From the NCBI RefSeq assembly GCF_029906645.1, contig NZ_JARYGZ010000001.1, forward strand, positions 1 through 64,000: 64,000 bases of DNA, read 5' to 3'. Under the pieces are notes generated by a model, which did no database searches, was not told where the DNA came from, and worked only from the letters and a program-made list of their open reading frames with translations. The position numbers and the translations under genes were made by a program. This document shows, piece by piece, positions 40,423 through 49,139 of this stretch. Every line of letters starts with the position of its first letter. Position 1 is the stretch's first letter. The DNA comes from Sphingomonas oryzagri. Lineage in GTDB: Bacteria > Pseudomonadota > Alphaproteobacteria > Sphingomonadales > Sphingomonadaceae.

Positions 40423-41216
40423 ACGACGGCCCCTTTTCCCCCCTCGTGAGAGCCTTTGCCGCGATCGGCCGCCTGGTGATCGGGCCGTTCTCGATGATCG
40501 GCCGCGTCACGCTCTTCGCCTTCACCACTCTGATCCGTGCACTGACGCCGCCTTACTATCCGGCGCGCTTCTTCGCGCAGCTGATGGAGATCGGCTGGTA
40601 TTCGCTCCCCGTTGTGGGGCTGACCGCCATCTTCACCGGCTCCGCGCTGGCCCAGCAGATCTATACGGGCGGTTCGCGCTTCGATGCGTCGTCCACCGTG
40701 CCCGCCATCGTCGTGTTCGGGATGGTCCGCGAACTGGGGCCGGTGCTGTGCGGCCTGATGGTCGCCGGTCGCGTCGCCTCCGCCATGGCCGCCGAACTCG
40801 GCACGATGCGCGTCACCGAACAGCTCGACGCGCTGACCACTTTGCGCACCGACGCCTTCCGCTACCTGATCGCGCCGCGCCTGTTCGCGTGCGTGATCGC
40901 GCTGCCGATCATGGTCCTGATCGCCAATACCATCGGCATCATGGGCGGCTATCTGCTCGCGGTCTACAAACTGGGCTTCAACCCGGCCTCCTACCTGATC
41001 AGCACGCGCACATATCTGCAGATGGACGACGTGGAGATGGCGCTGGTGAAGGCGGCGGTGTTCGGCTTCATCATCGCGATCATGGGCTGCTACAACGGCT
41101 TCCGCACCGCCGGTGGTGCTGCCGGCGTCGGCAAGGCGACCACCGATGCGGTGGTTTCCTCCTTCATGCTGATCCTGTTCAGCGACCTCATCATCACGAT
41201 CGTGGCGTTCGGCTGA
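40419..41216 (+). CDS. mlaE: MlaE-type phospholipid ABC transporter permease
   Basis: A 265-residue permease with about five to six membrane helices. FARLMEIGWYSLPVV-like FAQLMEIGWYSLPVV, VVFGMVRELGPVLCGLMVAGRV and AELGTMRVTEQLDALTTL are the diagnostic MlaE segment. It moves phospholipids between the inner membrane and a periplasmic MCE protein. Start overlaps alr (ATGA); stop overlaps mlaF (TGATG). No MlaD or MlaB/C gene is adjacent, so these must lie elsewhere. Confidence 0.93.
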   Translation: MNDGPFSPLVRAFAAIGRLVIGPFSMIGRVTLFAFTTLIRALTPPYYPARFFAQLMEIGWYSLPVVGLTAIFTGSALAQQIYTGGSRFDASSTVPAIVVFGMVRELGPVLCGLMVAGRVASAMAAELGTMRVTEQLDALTTLRTDAFRYLIAPRLFACVIALPIMVLIANTIGIMGGYLLAVYKLGFNPASYLISTRTYLQMDDVEMALVKAAVFGFIIAIMGCYNGFRTAGGAAGVGKATTDAVVSSFMLILFSDLIITIVAFG

Positions 41217-41971
41217 TGGCGGACCCCAAGATCAGGCTCACCGACGTGGTGAAGCGCTTCGACGAAAAGGTGGTGCTGGACGGCGTCAACCTTTCGGTCG
41301 AGCCGGGCGAATCGGTCGCGATCATCGGCGGATCGGGCACCGGCAAGTCGGTGACGCTGAAGTGCATCCTCGGCCTGCTCAAGCCGGACAGCGGATCGGT
41401 GCAGGTCGACGGGCAGGAGATCGTCGGCGCCTCGACCCGCGAGATCGAAAAGGTGCGCGCCAAGTTCGGTATGCTCTTCCAGGGCGGAGCGCTGTTCGAT
41501 TCGCTGCCGATCTGGCGCAACGTCACCTTCGGGCTGACCCAGGGCCGGATGCGTCACGCCGCCGAGATGCGGAAGATCGCGGAGGAGAATCTGGAACGCG
41601 TCGGCCTCGGCCGCGAGATCCTCAACCTGCGCCCCAACGAATTGTCCGGCGGCATGCAGAAGCGCGTGGCGCTGGCCCGTGCGATCGCGCCTCGGCCCGA
41701 GATCATCTTCTTCGATGAGCCGACCACCGGCCTCGATCCGATCCGCGCCGACGTGATCAACGACCTGATTACCTCGCTGGTCGAGGATCTCGGCGTCACC
41801 GCGCTTACCATCACCCACGACATGGCCTCCGCCCGCAAGATCGCGCACCGGGTGGCGATGCTCTACAACGGCCGGATCGTCTGGCACGGCCCGCGCGACC
41901 GCCTGTACGACAGCGGAAATCCCTATGTGGACCAGTTCGTCCAGGGACGGGCGGACGGCCCGATCCGCTGA
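41216..41971 (+). CDS. mlaF: MlaF-type ABC transporter ATP-binding protein
   Basis: A 251-residue ATPase partner of MlaE. Walker A is GGSGTGKSVT, the signature is ELSGGMQKRVALARA, and Walker B is EIIFFDEPTTGLDPI with LTITHDMASA. The GGALFDSLPIWRNVTFG Q-loop region separates MlaF/Ttg2A proteins from other ABC ATPases. The true start is the ATG at 41216 overlapping the permease stop. It energises retrograde or anterograde phospholipid traffic in the envelope. Confidence 0.94.
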   Translation: MADPKIRLTDVVKRFDEKVVLDGVNLSVEPGESVAIIGGSGTGKSVTLKCILGLLKPDSGSVQVDGQEIVGASTREIEKVRAKFGMLFQGGALFDSLPIWRNVTFGLTQGRMRHAAEMRKIAEENLERVGLGREILNLRPNELSGGMQKRVALARAIAPRPEIIFFDEPTTGLDPIRADVINDLITSLVEDLGVTALTITHDMASARKIAHRVAMLYNGRIVWHGPRDRLYDSGNPYVDQFVQGRADGPIR

Positions 41972-41976
41972 ACGCG

Positions 41977-42357
41977 GTGCTCGCCGGCATCCACCACGTT
42001 GCGATCATCGCATCGGATTATGCGGTGTCGAAGCGTTTCTACACCGAAACGCTGGGGCTGGAGATGATCGCCGAGACGTACCGCGCCGAACGGGAAAGCT
42101 GGAAGCTGGACCTGCGGGTGGGTGACGCGCAGATCGAGCTTTTCACGTTTCCCGAGGCGCCTCCGCGCGCGACCCGTCCCGAGGCGCAGGGGCTACGCCA
42201 TCTCGCCTTCTCGGTGGCAGATCTGGATGCGGCAGTGGTGTGGCTGGACGGCAAAGGCGTCGTCTGCGAGCCGCTCCGGACCGATGAGATGACCGGCCGC
42301 CGCTTCACCTTCTTTCGGGATCCGGACGGCCTGCCGCTGGAACTCTACGAGGCCTAA
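41977..42357 (+). CDS. VOC-superfamily protein, YaeR/glyoxalase-like
   Basis: A 126-residue two-module betaalphabetabetabeta protein. IHHVAIIASDYAVSKRFY, GLRHLAFSV and RFTFFRDPDGLPLELYE closely match the E. coli YaeR pattern. Metal ligands expected are His6, Glu (IELF), His (LRHLAF) and Glu (LELYE). GTG at 41977 gives the family N-terminus; it begins 5 bases after mlaF. YaeR-type proteins are glyoxalase-fold, but their reaction is not established; lactoylglutathione lyase activity is only a possibility. Confidence 0.88.
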   Translation: MLAGIHHVAIIASDYAVSKRFYTETLGLEMIAETYRAERESWKLDLRVGDAQIELFTFPEAPPRATRPEAQGLRHLAFSVADLDAAVVWLDGKGVVCEPLRTDEMTGRRFTFFRDPDGLPLELYEA

Positions 42358-42419
42358 AACTTTCGGCGTCGCTGCCGTTAACCCTGTCGAGGCCGCTGCT
42401 TCCGGTGGCCGGGGGAAAA

Positions 42420-42596
42420 GTGACGATGACCTTGACCGCGCACTGGCTCCACCTCCGTCTCGGCCATCCGCTGGCCGAGGTCGCTGTGGACGAGAGCGTG
42501 GCCGTCGAGGACCCCGCGCTCGCCGAAGCGGACATCATCGCGCGCCAGAAGGCCTATGCGACCGCGCCGCTGGCTGTGCGCTTCACGAAGGGCTGA
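42420..42596 (+). CDS. small hypothetical protein
   Basis: A 58-residue frame with GTG at 42420, or 56 residues from ATG 42426, after GGGGGAAAA at 42411-42419. It has no cysteine, no signal and no membrane segment; HLRLGHPLAEVAVDESVAVEDP is acidic in the second half. Coding periodicity looks plausible and it fills the gap between the YaeR-like gene and the convergent secreted protein, but I recognise no family. It may be spurious. Confidence 0.4.
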   Translation: MTMTLTAHWLHLRLGHPLAEVAVDESVAVEDPALAEADIIARQKAYATAPLAVRFTKG

Positions 42597-42600
42597 TCAT

Positions 42601-42972
42601 TCAGCGGCTGCAGGGCGTGGTGTCGGTCAGCAGCCGATCCTGCTCGCATCGTTTCGGCTTGTCCGGCACGTCGATCAGCGTCCCGTCGGCCGATCGCCCG
42701 ACCACCTGAGCCTGCGCGGCCTCCGGTCCGCAGGGCGTGTTGTCGGTTAGTAACCTGTCCTGCTCGCAGCGAATTTCACCGGATCGTGCCGAAGTGACGG
42801 GATAGACCGGATAAGGGTAGGGCACCGGTGCCTGATGGTGGGCCGGCGGCGCCGGGAGCGGCGTCACCACCGAAGCGGCCGATTGCGCCGCGAGCGGCGA
42901 TACCGTCAGGCCGAGGATTGCGGCGGACGCTGCGATCCGGACGAGCAGGCTGATTGATGGTCGAATGTGCAT
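42601..42972 (-). CDS. secreted hypothetical protein with duplicated CEQDRLLTDxTPC motif
   Basis: A 123-residue protein with a signal peptide (cleavage about after LAAQ30). A Pro/Tyr-rich linker (PVPYPYPVYPV) follows, then two copies of CEQDRLLTDxTPC, at about residues 69-81 and 109-121. These are the only four cysteines of the mature protein, so two small disulphide loops are likely. The two copies differ at five synonymous sites and one amino acid. I recognise no family; it is probably periplasmic or outer-surface. Confidence 0.7.
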   Translation of the reverse strand: MHIRPSISLLVRIAASAAILGLTVSPLAAQSAASVVTPLPAPPAHHQAPVPYPYPVYPVTSARSGEIRCEQDRLLTDNTPCGPEAAQAQVVGRSADGTLIDVPDKPKRCEQDRLLTDTTPCSR

Positions 42973-43072
42973 ATGGACCCGCCTTCAAAGGCGCGCATCG
43001 CGATCGGTGTCGCGCCGGCATATCCCCCAATGTGGGCTACACCTTTGGAAGTGAACAAAATCTTAAGCGCCG

Positions 43073-43546
43073 TCAGGCGGCGAAGCAGGCCATCGTCGCG
43101 TCAAGGCCACGGAGCAGATCGGCGGGTGCCAGCCTCATCTGCAGTCCCCGCCGCCCACCGTTGACGTAGATGTGGGCCTCGCCCGTCGCAGCCTCCTCCA
43201 CGAAGGTGGGCACCGTCTTGCGCTGGCCGAACGGGCTGATGCCGCCGACCTTGTAGCCGGTCAGGCGCTCGGCTTGCGGCACGGGCATCATCTTCGCCGC
43301 CTTGGCGCCGGCCGCCGCTGCGATGCGCTTCATCGAGACTTCGCGATCGGACGGCAGCACCGCGCAGACCGGCTTGCCATCCGCTTCGATCAACAATGTC
43401 TTGAACACAAGCGAGGGCGGCTCGCCGATCGCCTCGGCCGCTGCGAGGCCGACGCTGTCGACCGCCGGATCGTATTCATATTCGACGAGATCGAAGGGGA
43501 TGCCCGCCCTGGCCGCAGCGACCGTCGCGGGCGTCCCCTTCGCCAT
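43073..43546 (-). CDS. ybaK: YbaK/EbsC-family aminoacyl-tRNA deacylase
   Basis: A 157-residue protein of the ProX/YbaK editing fold. VFKTLLIEADGKPVCAVLPSD contains the conserved Lys, and GYKVGGISPFGQRK is the diagnostic loop. YbaK hydrolyses Cys-tRNA(Pro) (and other misacylated tRNAs) in trans, working with prolyl-tRNA synthetase. It starts 5 bases after the thiolase gene and is co-transcribed with it; the link is probably only positional. Confidence 0.9.
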   Translation of the reverse strand: MAKGTPATVAAARAGIPFDLVEYEYDPAVDSVGLAAAEAIGEPPSLVFKTLLIEADGKPVCAVLPSDREVSMKRIAAAAGAKAAKMMPVPQAERLTGYKVGGISPFGQRKTVPTFVEEAATGEAHIYVNGGRRGLQMRLAPADLLRGLDATMACFAA

Positions 43547-43551
43547 TCAGC

Positions 43552-44724
43552 TCAACGCTCGACGCACATGGCGATGCCCATGCCGCCGCCGATGCAGAGC
43601 GTCGCGAGGCCCTTCTTGGCGTCGCGCTTCTCCATCTCGTAGAGAAGCGTGGTCAGCACGCGCGCGCCGGATGCGCCGATCGGGTGGCCGATCGCGATCG
43701 CGCCGCCGTTGACGTTGACCTTCTCGGCCGGCAGCCCGAGTTCCTGACACACCGAGATCGCCTGGCTGGCGAACGCCTCGTTGGCCTCGATCAGATCGAG
43801 ATCGTCGACCGACCAGCCGGCCTTCTCCAGCGCCTTCTTCACCGCCGGCACCGGGCCGATGCCCATGATCGACGGATCGACACCCGCCGATGCCCAGCTC
43901 TTCACCGTGGCGAGCACCTTGGAGCCGCGCTTCGCCGCTTCCTCCGCCGACATCAGCACCAGCGCGGCGGCGCCGTCGTTGAGGCCCGAGGCGTTGGCGG
44001 CGGTGACGGTGCCGTCCTTCTTGAAGGCGGGCTTCAGCTTCTCCATCGCCTCGATCGTGGCGCCGGCGCGGATATATTCGTCATCCGCGACCACCACGTC
44101 GCCCTTGCGGCTCTTCACCGTGACGGGGGCGATCTCGTTCTTGAAGCGGCCTTCGGCGCGTGCCTTCTCGGCCTTGTTCTGGCTGCCCACCGCGAACTGG
44201 TCCTGCGTCGCCCGTGCGATCTGGTACTTTTCGGCGAGGTTCTCGGCCGTGATGCCCATGTGATAGGCGTTGAAGGCATCGGTCAGGCCGTCGACGATCA
44301 TCGTGTCGACGAGGCTGACATTGCCCATCTTCGTGCCGCCGCGCAGGTTCTGCGCGTGGTTGGCGAGCGACATGCTCTCCTGTCCGCCGGCGACCATGAT
44401 CGTGGCGTCGCCATTGGCGATCGACTGGGCGGCGAGCGCGACGGCGCGCAGGCCCGATCCGCAGACCTGGTTGACGCCCCAGGCGGGCACTTCCTTGGGG
44501 ATGCCGGCGGCCATGGAGGCCTGACGGGCCGGGTTCTGGCCCTGCGCGGCGGTGAGTACCTGGCCGAGGATCACTTCGGACACGTCCTCGCCCTTCACGC
44601 CGGCCTGTTCCAGCGCGGCCTCGATCGCGACGCGGCCGAGTTCGTGCGCCGGGGTCGATCCGAAGGCGCCGAGAAAGCTGCCGACAGGGGTACGCTTCGC
44701 CGCGGTGATGACGACGTCGGTCAT
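43552..44724 (-). CDS. phaA: acetyl-CoA acetyltransferase (biosynthetic thiolase)
   Basis: A 390-residue thiolase. The acyl-enzyme Cys is in [11 protein letters not shown] (about 88), the His in [13 protein letters not shown] (about 347), and the base Cys in [11 protein letters not shown] (about 377). This is the PhaA/AtoB type that condenses two acetyl-CoA to acetoacetyl-CoA. It lies beside a PhaC-type synthase and phaR, which favours a role in polyhydroxybutyrate, though phaB is not in the window. AGGAG precedes the ATG. Confidence 0.93.
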   Translation of the reverse strand: MTDVVITAAKRTPVGSFLGAFGSTPAHELGRVAIEAALEQAGVKGEDVSEVILGQVLTAAQGQNPARQASMAAGIPKEVPAWGVNQVCGSGLRAVALAAQSIANGDATIMVAGGQESMSLANHAQNLRGGTKMGNVSLVDTMIVDGLTDAFNAYHMGITAENLAEKYQIARATQDQFAVGSQNKAEKARAEGRFKNEIAPVTVKSRKGDVVVADDEYIRAGATIEAMEKLKPAFKKDGTVTAANASGLNDGAAALVLMSAEEAAKRGSKVLATVKSWASAGVDPSIMGIGPVPAVKKALEKAGWSVDDLDLIEANEAFASQAISVCQELGLPAEKVNVNGGAIAIGHPIGASGARVLTTLLYEMEKRDAKKGLATLCIGGGMGIAMCVER

Positions 44725-44766
44725 GAATCAACTCCTGCGCTTGGGATGGGTTCGGGCGGTCTCTTA

Positions 44767-45846
44767 TCAGCGCATATGGGATCGTGCGAGCCATTGCGCG
44801 AGGGGTTGCCACAAGGTCTCACGCGCGCGGCCGCCGACGATCATGCCGACATGGCCAAGGCCGAGCGTCATCGCCTCGCCATGGCCCATGCCGCTGACGG
44901 CCGAGGCGGCGGGCACGATGCGATCGGTCGAGGAGACGATGTCGAGCAACGGGCAGGAAAGGGCAGAGGGGTCGATCGTCCTGCCGGCGACCTGCCAGCC
45001 ACCACCACCGGGCCGATCGTCGCGGAAGAAATCCTCCGCCATCTCGCGTCCGGCGGCCGGCGTGAGGGGCGCGCCGCCATTCGCCCAATCCTCCAGCGCG
45101 ACGAACAGCCTTGTGGCCTCTGGCGATCGGTCCGTGCGCCCGAAGGCGACGAACTTCTCCACCGTGCGGCGCGGATCGAGGCGCCAGAAGGCGGTCTGCA
45201 ACACCTCCAGCGGCATCAGGCCCATCGCCTCGGCGGTCGGCCGCGCCTGCTCCCACAGATCGGCGAGGCCGGTGCGAGCGTCGTCCGGAAACCCGGCGAA
45301 GCGCCACGGTGCCGCGATCGTCACCAGAGCCGCCGGCGGACGGATCGCGGCGGCGGCAAGGGCCATCGTGCCGCCGAGGCAATAGCCCGCCAGCGCGGCA
45401 TCGCTGCCGATCGCCTCGATCAGCGGCAACAGCATCTCGACATGGCCGGCGATCGAGACCTCGCGCTCGTCCGGCTGCGGCGTGCCCCAGTCGACGAGCA
45501 GGGGGCGAACGCCTCGCGTCGCCAGCCAACGCAGCAGCGACACGTCGGGCAGCAGATCGAGCACGTCGTGCGAATTGATCAGCGACGGTACGAAGATCAC
45601 CGGCCGCCCCGCGCCGCCATAATCGCGTAGCGCCACGCGGCCCGAGCGCGCCACGACCGGCATCGGATCGGGCGCGGCCGGCCGCTCGGCAGCCTGATAG
45701 GCGCGCAGCCCGGCAAGCCCCGCGGCGAGCCGGTCCGGCGCGCCCTCCGTTTCGCTGCGCAGCATCGCGAGAAAGAGCGGCAGGGGCCTCGGCCTGTGTT
45801 GCGGTGCGGAATGATTCAATGCTAGCGTGGTCAAATCCAATCCCAT
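44767..45846 (-). CDS. phaC: PhaC-type poly(3-hydroxyalkanoate) synthase-like alpha/beta hydrolase
   Basis: A 359-residue protein. The lipase-like box is LAGYCLGGTMA with Cys156 as nucleophile, the PhaC hallmark. LVDWGTPQPDER, SSTDRIVPAASA (Asp) and LGLGHVGMIVG (His) complete the triad. Its size is that of class III PhaC. Start is uncertain: ATG 45846 keeps a conserved-looking PLPLFLAML segment but is only 21 bases from phaR; ATG 45765 is the alternative. It probably makes polyester granules with the thiolase, but could be a depolymerase-like relative. Confidence 0.82.
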   Translation of the reverse strand: MGLDLTTLALNHSAPQHRPRPLPLFLAMLRSETEGAPDRLAAGLAGLRAYQAAERPAAPDPMPVVARSGRVALRDYGGAGRPVIFVPSLINSHDVLDLLPDVSLLRWLATRGVRPLLVDWGTPQPDEREVSIAGHVEMLLPLIEAIGSDAALAGYCLGGTMALAAAAIRPPAALVTIAAPWRFAGFPDDARTGLADLWEQARPTAEAMGLMPLEVLQTAFWRLDPRRTVEKFVAFGRTDRSPEATRLFVALEDWANGGAPLTPAAGREMAEDFFRDDRPGGGGWQVAGRTIDPSALSCPLLDIVSSTDRIVPAASAVSGMGHGEAMTLGLGHVGMIVGGRARETLWQPLAQWLARSHMR

Positions 45847-45867
45847 TTGGGTTGAGAGGGGCATGCC

Positions 45868-46428
45868 ATGGCGAAATCTGGGTCTCCGTCGGACACCGTC
45901 ATCATCAAGAAGTACGCCAACAGGCGGCTCTACAATACCGAAACGTCGAGCTACATCACGCTCGATCATCTTGCCGCGATGACCCGCGAAGGCCGGGATT
46001 TCAAGGTTCTCGACGCGCGCACCGACGAGGACATCACGCACAACGTCCTCACCCAGATCATCATGGACGAGGAATCGCACGGCCAGACGTTGCTGCCGGT
46101 CAGCTTCCTGCGCCAGCTGATCGCGCTCTACGGCGATTCGATGCAGTCGATGGTGCCGCAATATCTGGAAGCCTCGATGGAGGCGTTCCGCCGGAACCAG
46201 CAGCAATTCCGCAGTGCGATGGAAGGCGCCTTCGGCGGTGGCCCGTTCGCCGAGATCGCCAAGCGCAACATGGCGATGTTCGAGGCGGCGGCCGATGCCT
46301 TCAAGCCGGGCGCCAAGCCCGCCGCTGCCGCTCCGGCCGAGCCGGCCAAGGAAGGCGGCGACGACATCGCCGCGCTCAAGGCGCAGCTCGCCAACCTTCA
46401 GGACAAGATCGACAAGATGGGCAAGTGA
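45868..46428 (+). CDS. phaR: polyhydroxyalkanoate synthesis repressor PhaR
   Basis: A 186-residue regulator. The N-terminal PHB/PHA accumulation domain reads KKYANRRLYNTETSSYITL and DITHNVLTQIIMDEE, followed by a conserved LRQLIALYGDSMQSMVPQYLE segment. The C-terminal 60 residues are Ala/Pro-rich with a short coiled coil. PhaR binds both PHB granules and DNA, and represses phasin and synthesis genes until granules form. GAGAGGGG precedes the ATG. It is divergent from the PhaC-like gene. Confidence 0.94.
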   Translation: MAKSGSPSDTVIIKKYANRRLYNTETSSYITLDHLAAMTREGRDFKVLDARTDEDITHNVLTQIIMDEESHGQTLLPVSFLRQLIALYGDSMQSMVPQYLEASMEAFRRNQQQFRSAMEGAFGGGPFAEIAKRNMAMFEAAADAFKPGAKPAAAAPAEPAKEGGDDIAALKAQLANLQDKIDKMGK

Positions 46429-46483
46429 GCCCGTTCAGCCGCCGGTCTGGCAGCTGAGCAGGATGCGATGGCGGTGCGCCGGC

Positions 46484-47497
46484 TCACCTGGGTGATTCGG
46501 GCGCCTCTGCCTTTTCGGGTACTTCCGCCTTTTCCGGGGCTTCCGGCTTCTCCTCCAATGCGGCCGGATCGGTGGACAAGGACGGCTGGGCGTCGCCAGC
46601 CGCCGGTGCATTCGGATCCGGCTTGACGAAGCGCATCGTCATACGGTCGCTCTCGCCGATCGCGGTGTATTTCGCCTTGTCCTTGTCGCCTGCCTGATAG
46701 GTGGGCGGCAGGTCCCACACGCCGTCCGGATGATCGTGATCGTCCTTCGGATTGGCGTTGACGTCGCTGGCGCCGGCCCATTGGAAACCGGCGGCCAGCG
46801 CCAGCCGGATCAGGGTCGATCGCTTGACGTAGCCGGTCTTCTTCTCGCGGGCGGTATCCATATTCTCGGGCAGGCGATGCTCCACGACGCCGAGCACGCC
46901 ACCGGGTTTGAGCGCGCGGAACCAGTCCGCGAAGGCCTGCGGGGCATTGCCGTCGCCCGGCTGATCGGGTGAGCCGAGCAGGTTGTGGATGTTGCGGAAG
47001 GTCAGGATCATGTCGACGGTGCCGTCCGGCGCGAAGCTGTTGGGCTGACCGGCGTTGAACGGCACCACCTGCGCCTTGCCGTAGCGATCGGCATCGGTGG
47101 CGAGGAAGGCTCTGAAATCGTCCATCGCCTTGGGCGAGACGGCGGCGATATAATGGCCCTGATCGGCCAGATAGGGGATCAGCATCTCGCTGTACCAGCC
47201 GTTGCCGGGAATCATCTCGATCACCGTCATGTTGGGCTGGAGGCCGAAGAAGGTCAGCGTCTGCGCCGGGTGGCGATATTTGTCGCGCGCCACGTTCTCG
47301 GGCTTGCGATGCTTGTCATCGATCACCTGGCGCAGGCCGGGATCGATCATCACGCCGGGGCGCACCGTCGCCGGTTTCTTCGCCGCAGGCTTGGTCGCGG
47401 TCTTCGCGGGCGCCTTGGCGGGCGTGGTCTTGGCGGAGAGGGGTGTGCCGCTCAGCGCGAGCAGGGATACGGCAAGCAGAAAACGGCGCACGGGCAT
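46484..47497 (-). CDS. exported class I methyltransferase-like protein
   Basis: A 337-residue protein with a signal peptide (about residues 1-22) and then a Lys/Ala/Pro linker. The Rossmann methyltransferase core shows VIEMIPGNGWYSEML (SAM motif I) and TFRNIHNLL. It belongs to a group of predicted methyltransferases (COG4798) carrying signal peptides; how SAM would reach it outside the cytosol is unexplained. The C-terminus has repeating PEK/AEAPE units. It follows cpaF in the same direction by 63 bases. Confidence 0.83.
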   Translation of the reverse strand: MPVRRFLLAVSLLALSGTPLSAKTTPAKAPAKTATKPAAKKPATVRPGVMIDPGLRQVIDDKHRKPENVARDKYRHPAQTLTFFGLQPNMTVIEMIPGNGWYSEMLIPYLADQGHYIAAVSPKAMDDFRAFLATDADRYGKAQVVPFNAGQPNSFAPDGTVDMILTFRNIHNLLGSPDQPGDGNAPQAFADWFRALKPGGVLGVVEHRLPENMDTAREKKTGYVKRSTLIRLALAAGFQWAGASDVNANPKDDHDHPDGVWDLPPTYQAGDKDKAKYTAIGESDRMTMRFVKPDPNAPAAGDAQPSLSTDPAALEEKPEAPEKAEVPEKAEAPESPR

Positions 47498-47560
47498 CTC
47501 TCCGGACTGGTTACGCGCCGATGCTGGCGCGCTTCCGGTCCGGAGACAAGCGGTTAAGCG

Positions 47561-49063
47561 TCAGAGGCAGGCTTCCAGAAACGGCTGGTCGAAGCCGTAC
47601 TGCTTGGCCTTTTCCAGCGTGTAGGGGCGCAGGCCCATCGAGCGATACTCGCCGATGATCTTGCCGTCCGCCGTCTCTTCCAGATACTCGAACTTGAACA
47701 ACTCCTGCGTCACGATTACCGGGCCTTCCATGCCGATCACCTCGGTGATGTTGGTGACGCGGCGCGAGCCGTCGCGCAGGCGCTTCACCTGGATGATGAG
47801 ATCGACCGAATCCGCGATCTGGCGGCTGATCGCCTCCTTCGGGATCTTGATGTCGCCCATCATCACCATGTTCTCCATACGGCCCAGCGCCTCGCGCGGG
47901 GAGTTGGAGTGAAGCGTACACATCGAGCCATCGTGGCCGGTGTTCATGGCGGCCAGGAGGTCGAAACACTCCTGACCACGAATTTCGCCGAGGATGATGC
48001 GGTCCGGGCGCATACGCAGCGCGTTCTTGACGAGATCGCGGATCGAGATCTCGCCCTGGCCCTCCAGGTTCGGTGGGCGGGTTTCGAGCGGCAGCCAGTG
48101 CGGCTGCTGCAGACGAAGCTCGGCCGCGTCCTCGATGGTCAGCACGCGCTCGCCGGGGTCGATCATCTTCGACAGGGCGTTGAGCATCGTCGTCTTGCCC
48201 GAGCCGGTACCGCCCGAGATGACGATGTTGAAGCGGCAGGCGCCCGCGATCTTCAGCGCGGTCGCCATCTTCGGACTCATCGATCCGAAACCGACATACA
48301 TGTCGAGCGTGATCGGCTTGGCCGAGAATTTACGGATCGAGATGGCGGTGCCGCGCAGCGACAGCGGCGGTACGATGACGTTGACGCGGCTGCCGTCCTG
48401 AAGGCGGGCGTCGGCCAGCGGGGTGGTCTGGTCGACGCGGCGGCCGACCTTGTTGACGATGCGCTGCGCGATCTGGAACAGGTGCTGCTCGTCGCGGAAC
48501 TGGATGTTGGCGAGCTGCAGCTTGCCCTTCTTTTCGATGAAGGTCTGTTCCGGGCCGTTGACCATGATGTCGCTGACATCCGGATCGGAGAGCAGCTCCT
48601 CGAGCGGCCCGAGGCCGAGCAGCTCGTCGACCAGCACCTTCTCCAGCGCGAACTGCTCGCGGCGGTTGAGGTTGATCTTCAGCTCGGCGAGCACTTCGCC
48701 GATGATCGGACGGAATTCTTCGGCCAGCTCGTCCTTGGTCAGCGTGGCGGCCGCTTCCGGATCGACACGCTCGAGCAGGCGGGGAAGCACCTGCTCCTTG
48801 ATCTTGTGGACCGAGGCCTCGAAGCCCTCGATCTTGGGCGCGGCGGCGTCGCCCGAACCCTGCTGGCGATCGTTGAGGCGCGACATCGCGTCGCCGCCGC
48901 CGACACTGCCGCCCGTATCGGCGGAGGCGCCCGGCAGGGGGACGGAATCGATCGGCGGAAACTGGCCGCCGCCCGGTTCCGGGCTGTGCATCGGACGCGC
49001 CACGCCAAAAGCCGGGCGCTGCCCGCCGCCACCAGTGCCATTCCGCTTGCCGAACGCGCTCAT
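47561..49063 (-). CDS. cpaF: CpaF/TadA-family pilus assembly ATPase
   Basis: A 500-residue secretion ATPase. After a Gly/Pro-rich N-terminus (about 1-70) comes the HUH-type N-terminal domain, then the RecA core: Walker A GGTGSGKTT about residues 278-286, LTIEDAAELRLQQPHWLPLE, and RPDRIILGEIRGQECFDLL with the His boxes GHDGSMCTLHSN. This drives Flp/Tad type IVc pilus assembly. ATG 49063 is chosen; the frame runs further without similarity. The other cpa/tad genes are not in the window. Confidence 0.94.
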   Translation of the reverse strand: MSAFGKRNGTGGGGQRPAFGVARPMHSPEPGGGQFPPIDSVPLPGASADTGGSVGGGDAMSRLNDRQQGSGDAAAPKIEGFEASVHKIKEQVLPRLLERVDPEAAATLTKDELAEEFRPIIGEVLAELKINLNRREQFALEKVLVDELLGLGPLEELLSDPDVSDIMVNGPEQTFIEKKGKLQLANIQFRDEQHLFQIAQRIVNKVGRRVDQTTPLADARLQDGSRVNVIVPPLSLRGTAISIRKFSAKPITLDMYVGFGSMSPKMATALKIAGACRFNIVISGGTGSGKTTMLNALSKMIDPGERVLTIEDAAELRLQQPHWLPLETRPPNLEGQGEISIRDLVKNALRMRPDRIILGEIRGQECFDLLAAMNTGHDGSMCTLHSNSPREALGRMENMVMMGDIKIPKEAISRQIADSVDLIIQVKRLRDGSRRVTNITEVIGMEGPVIVTQELFKFEYLEETADGKIIGEYRSMGLRPYTLEKAKQYGFDQPFLEACL

Positions 49064-49139
49064 CGTCGCTGCCTGTCCCTTCCGTGTTCCGAAAAATGGT
49101 AAGCGAGAAGCCCTAAGAAAGCCTAAAGCCCCGGAAACC

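Noticed and set aside
45831-45855. Inverted repeat around CAATCCCATTTGGGTTG as a PhaR operator
   Set aside because: Arms are only six bases with a bulge, and PhaR sites are not defined well enough to claim it.
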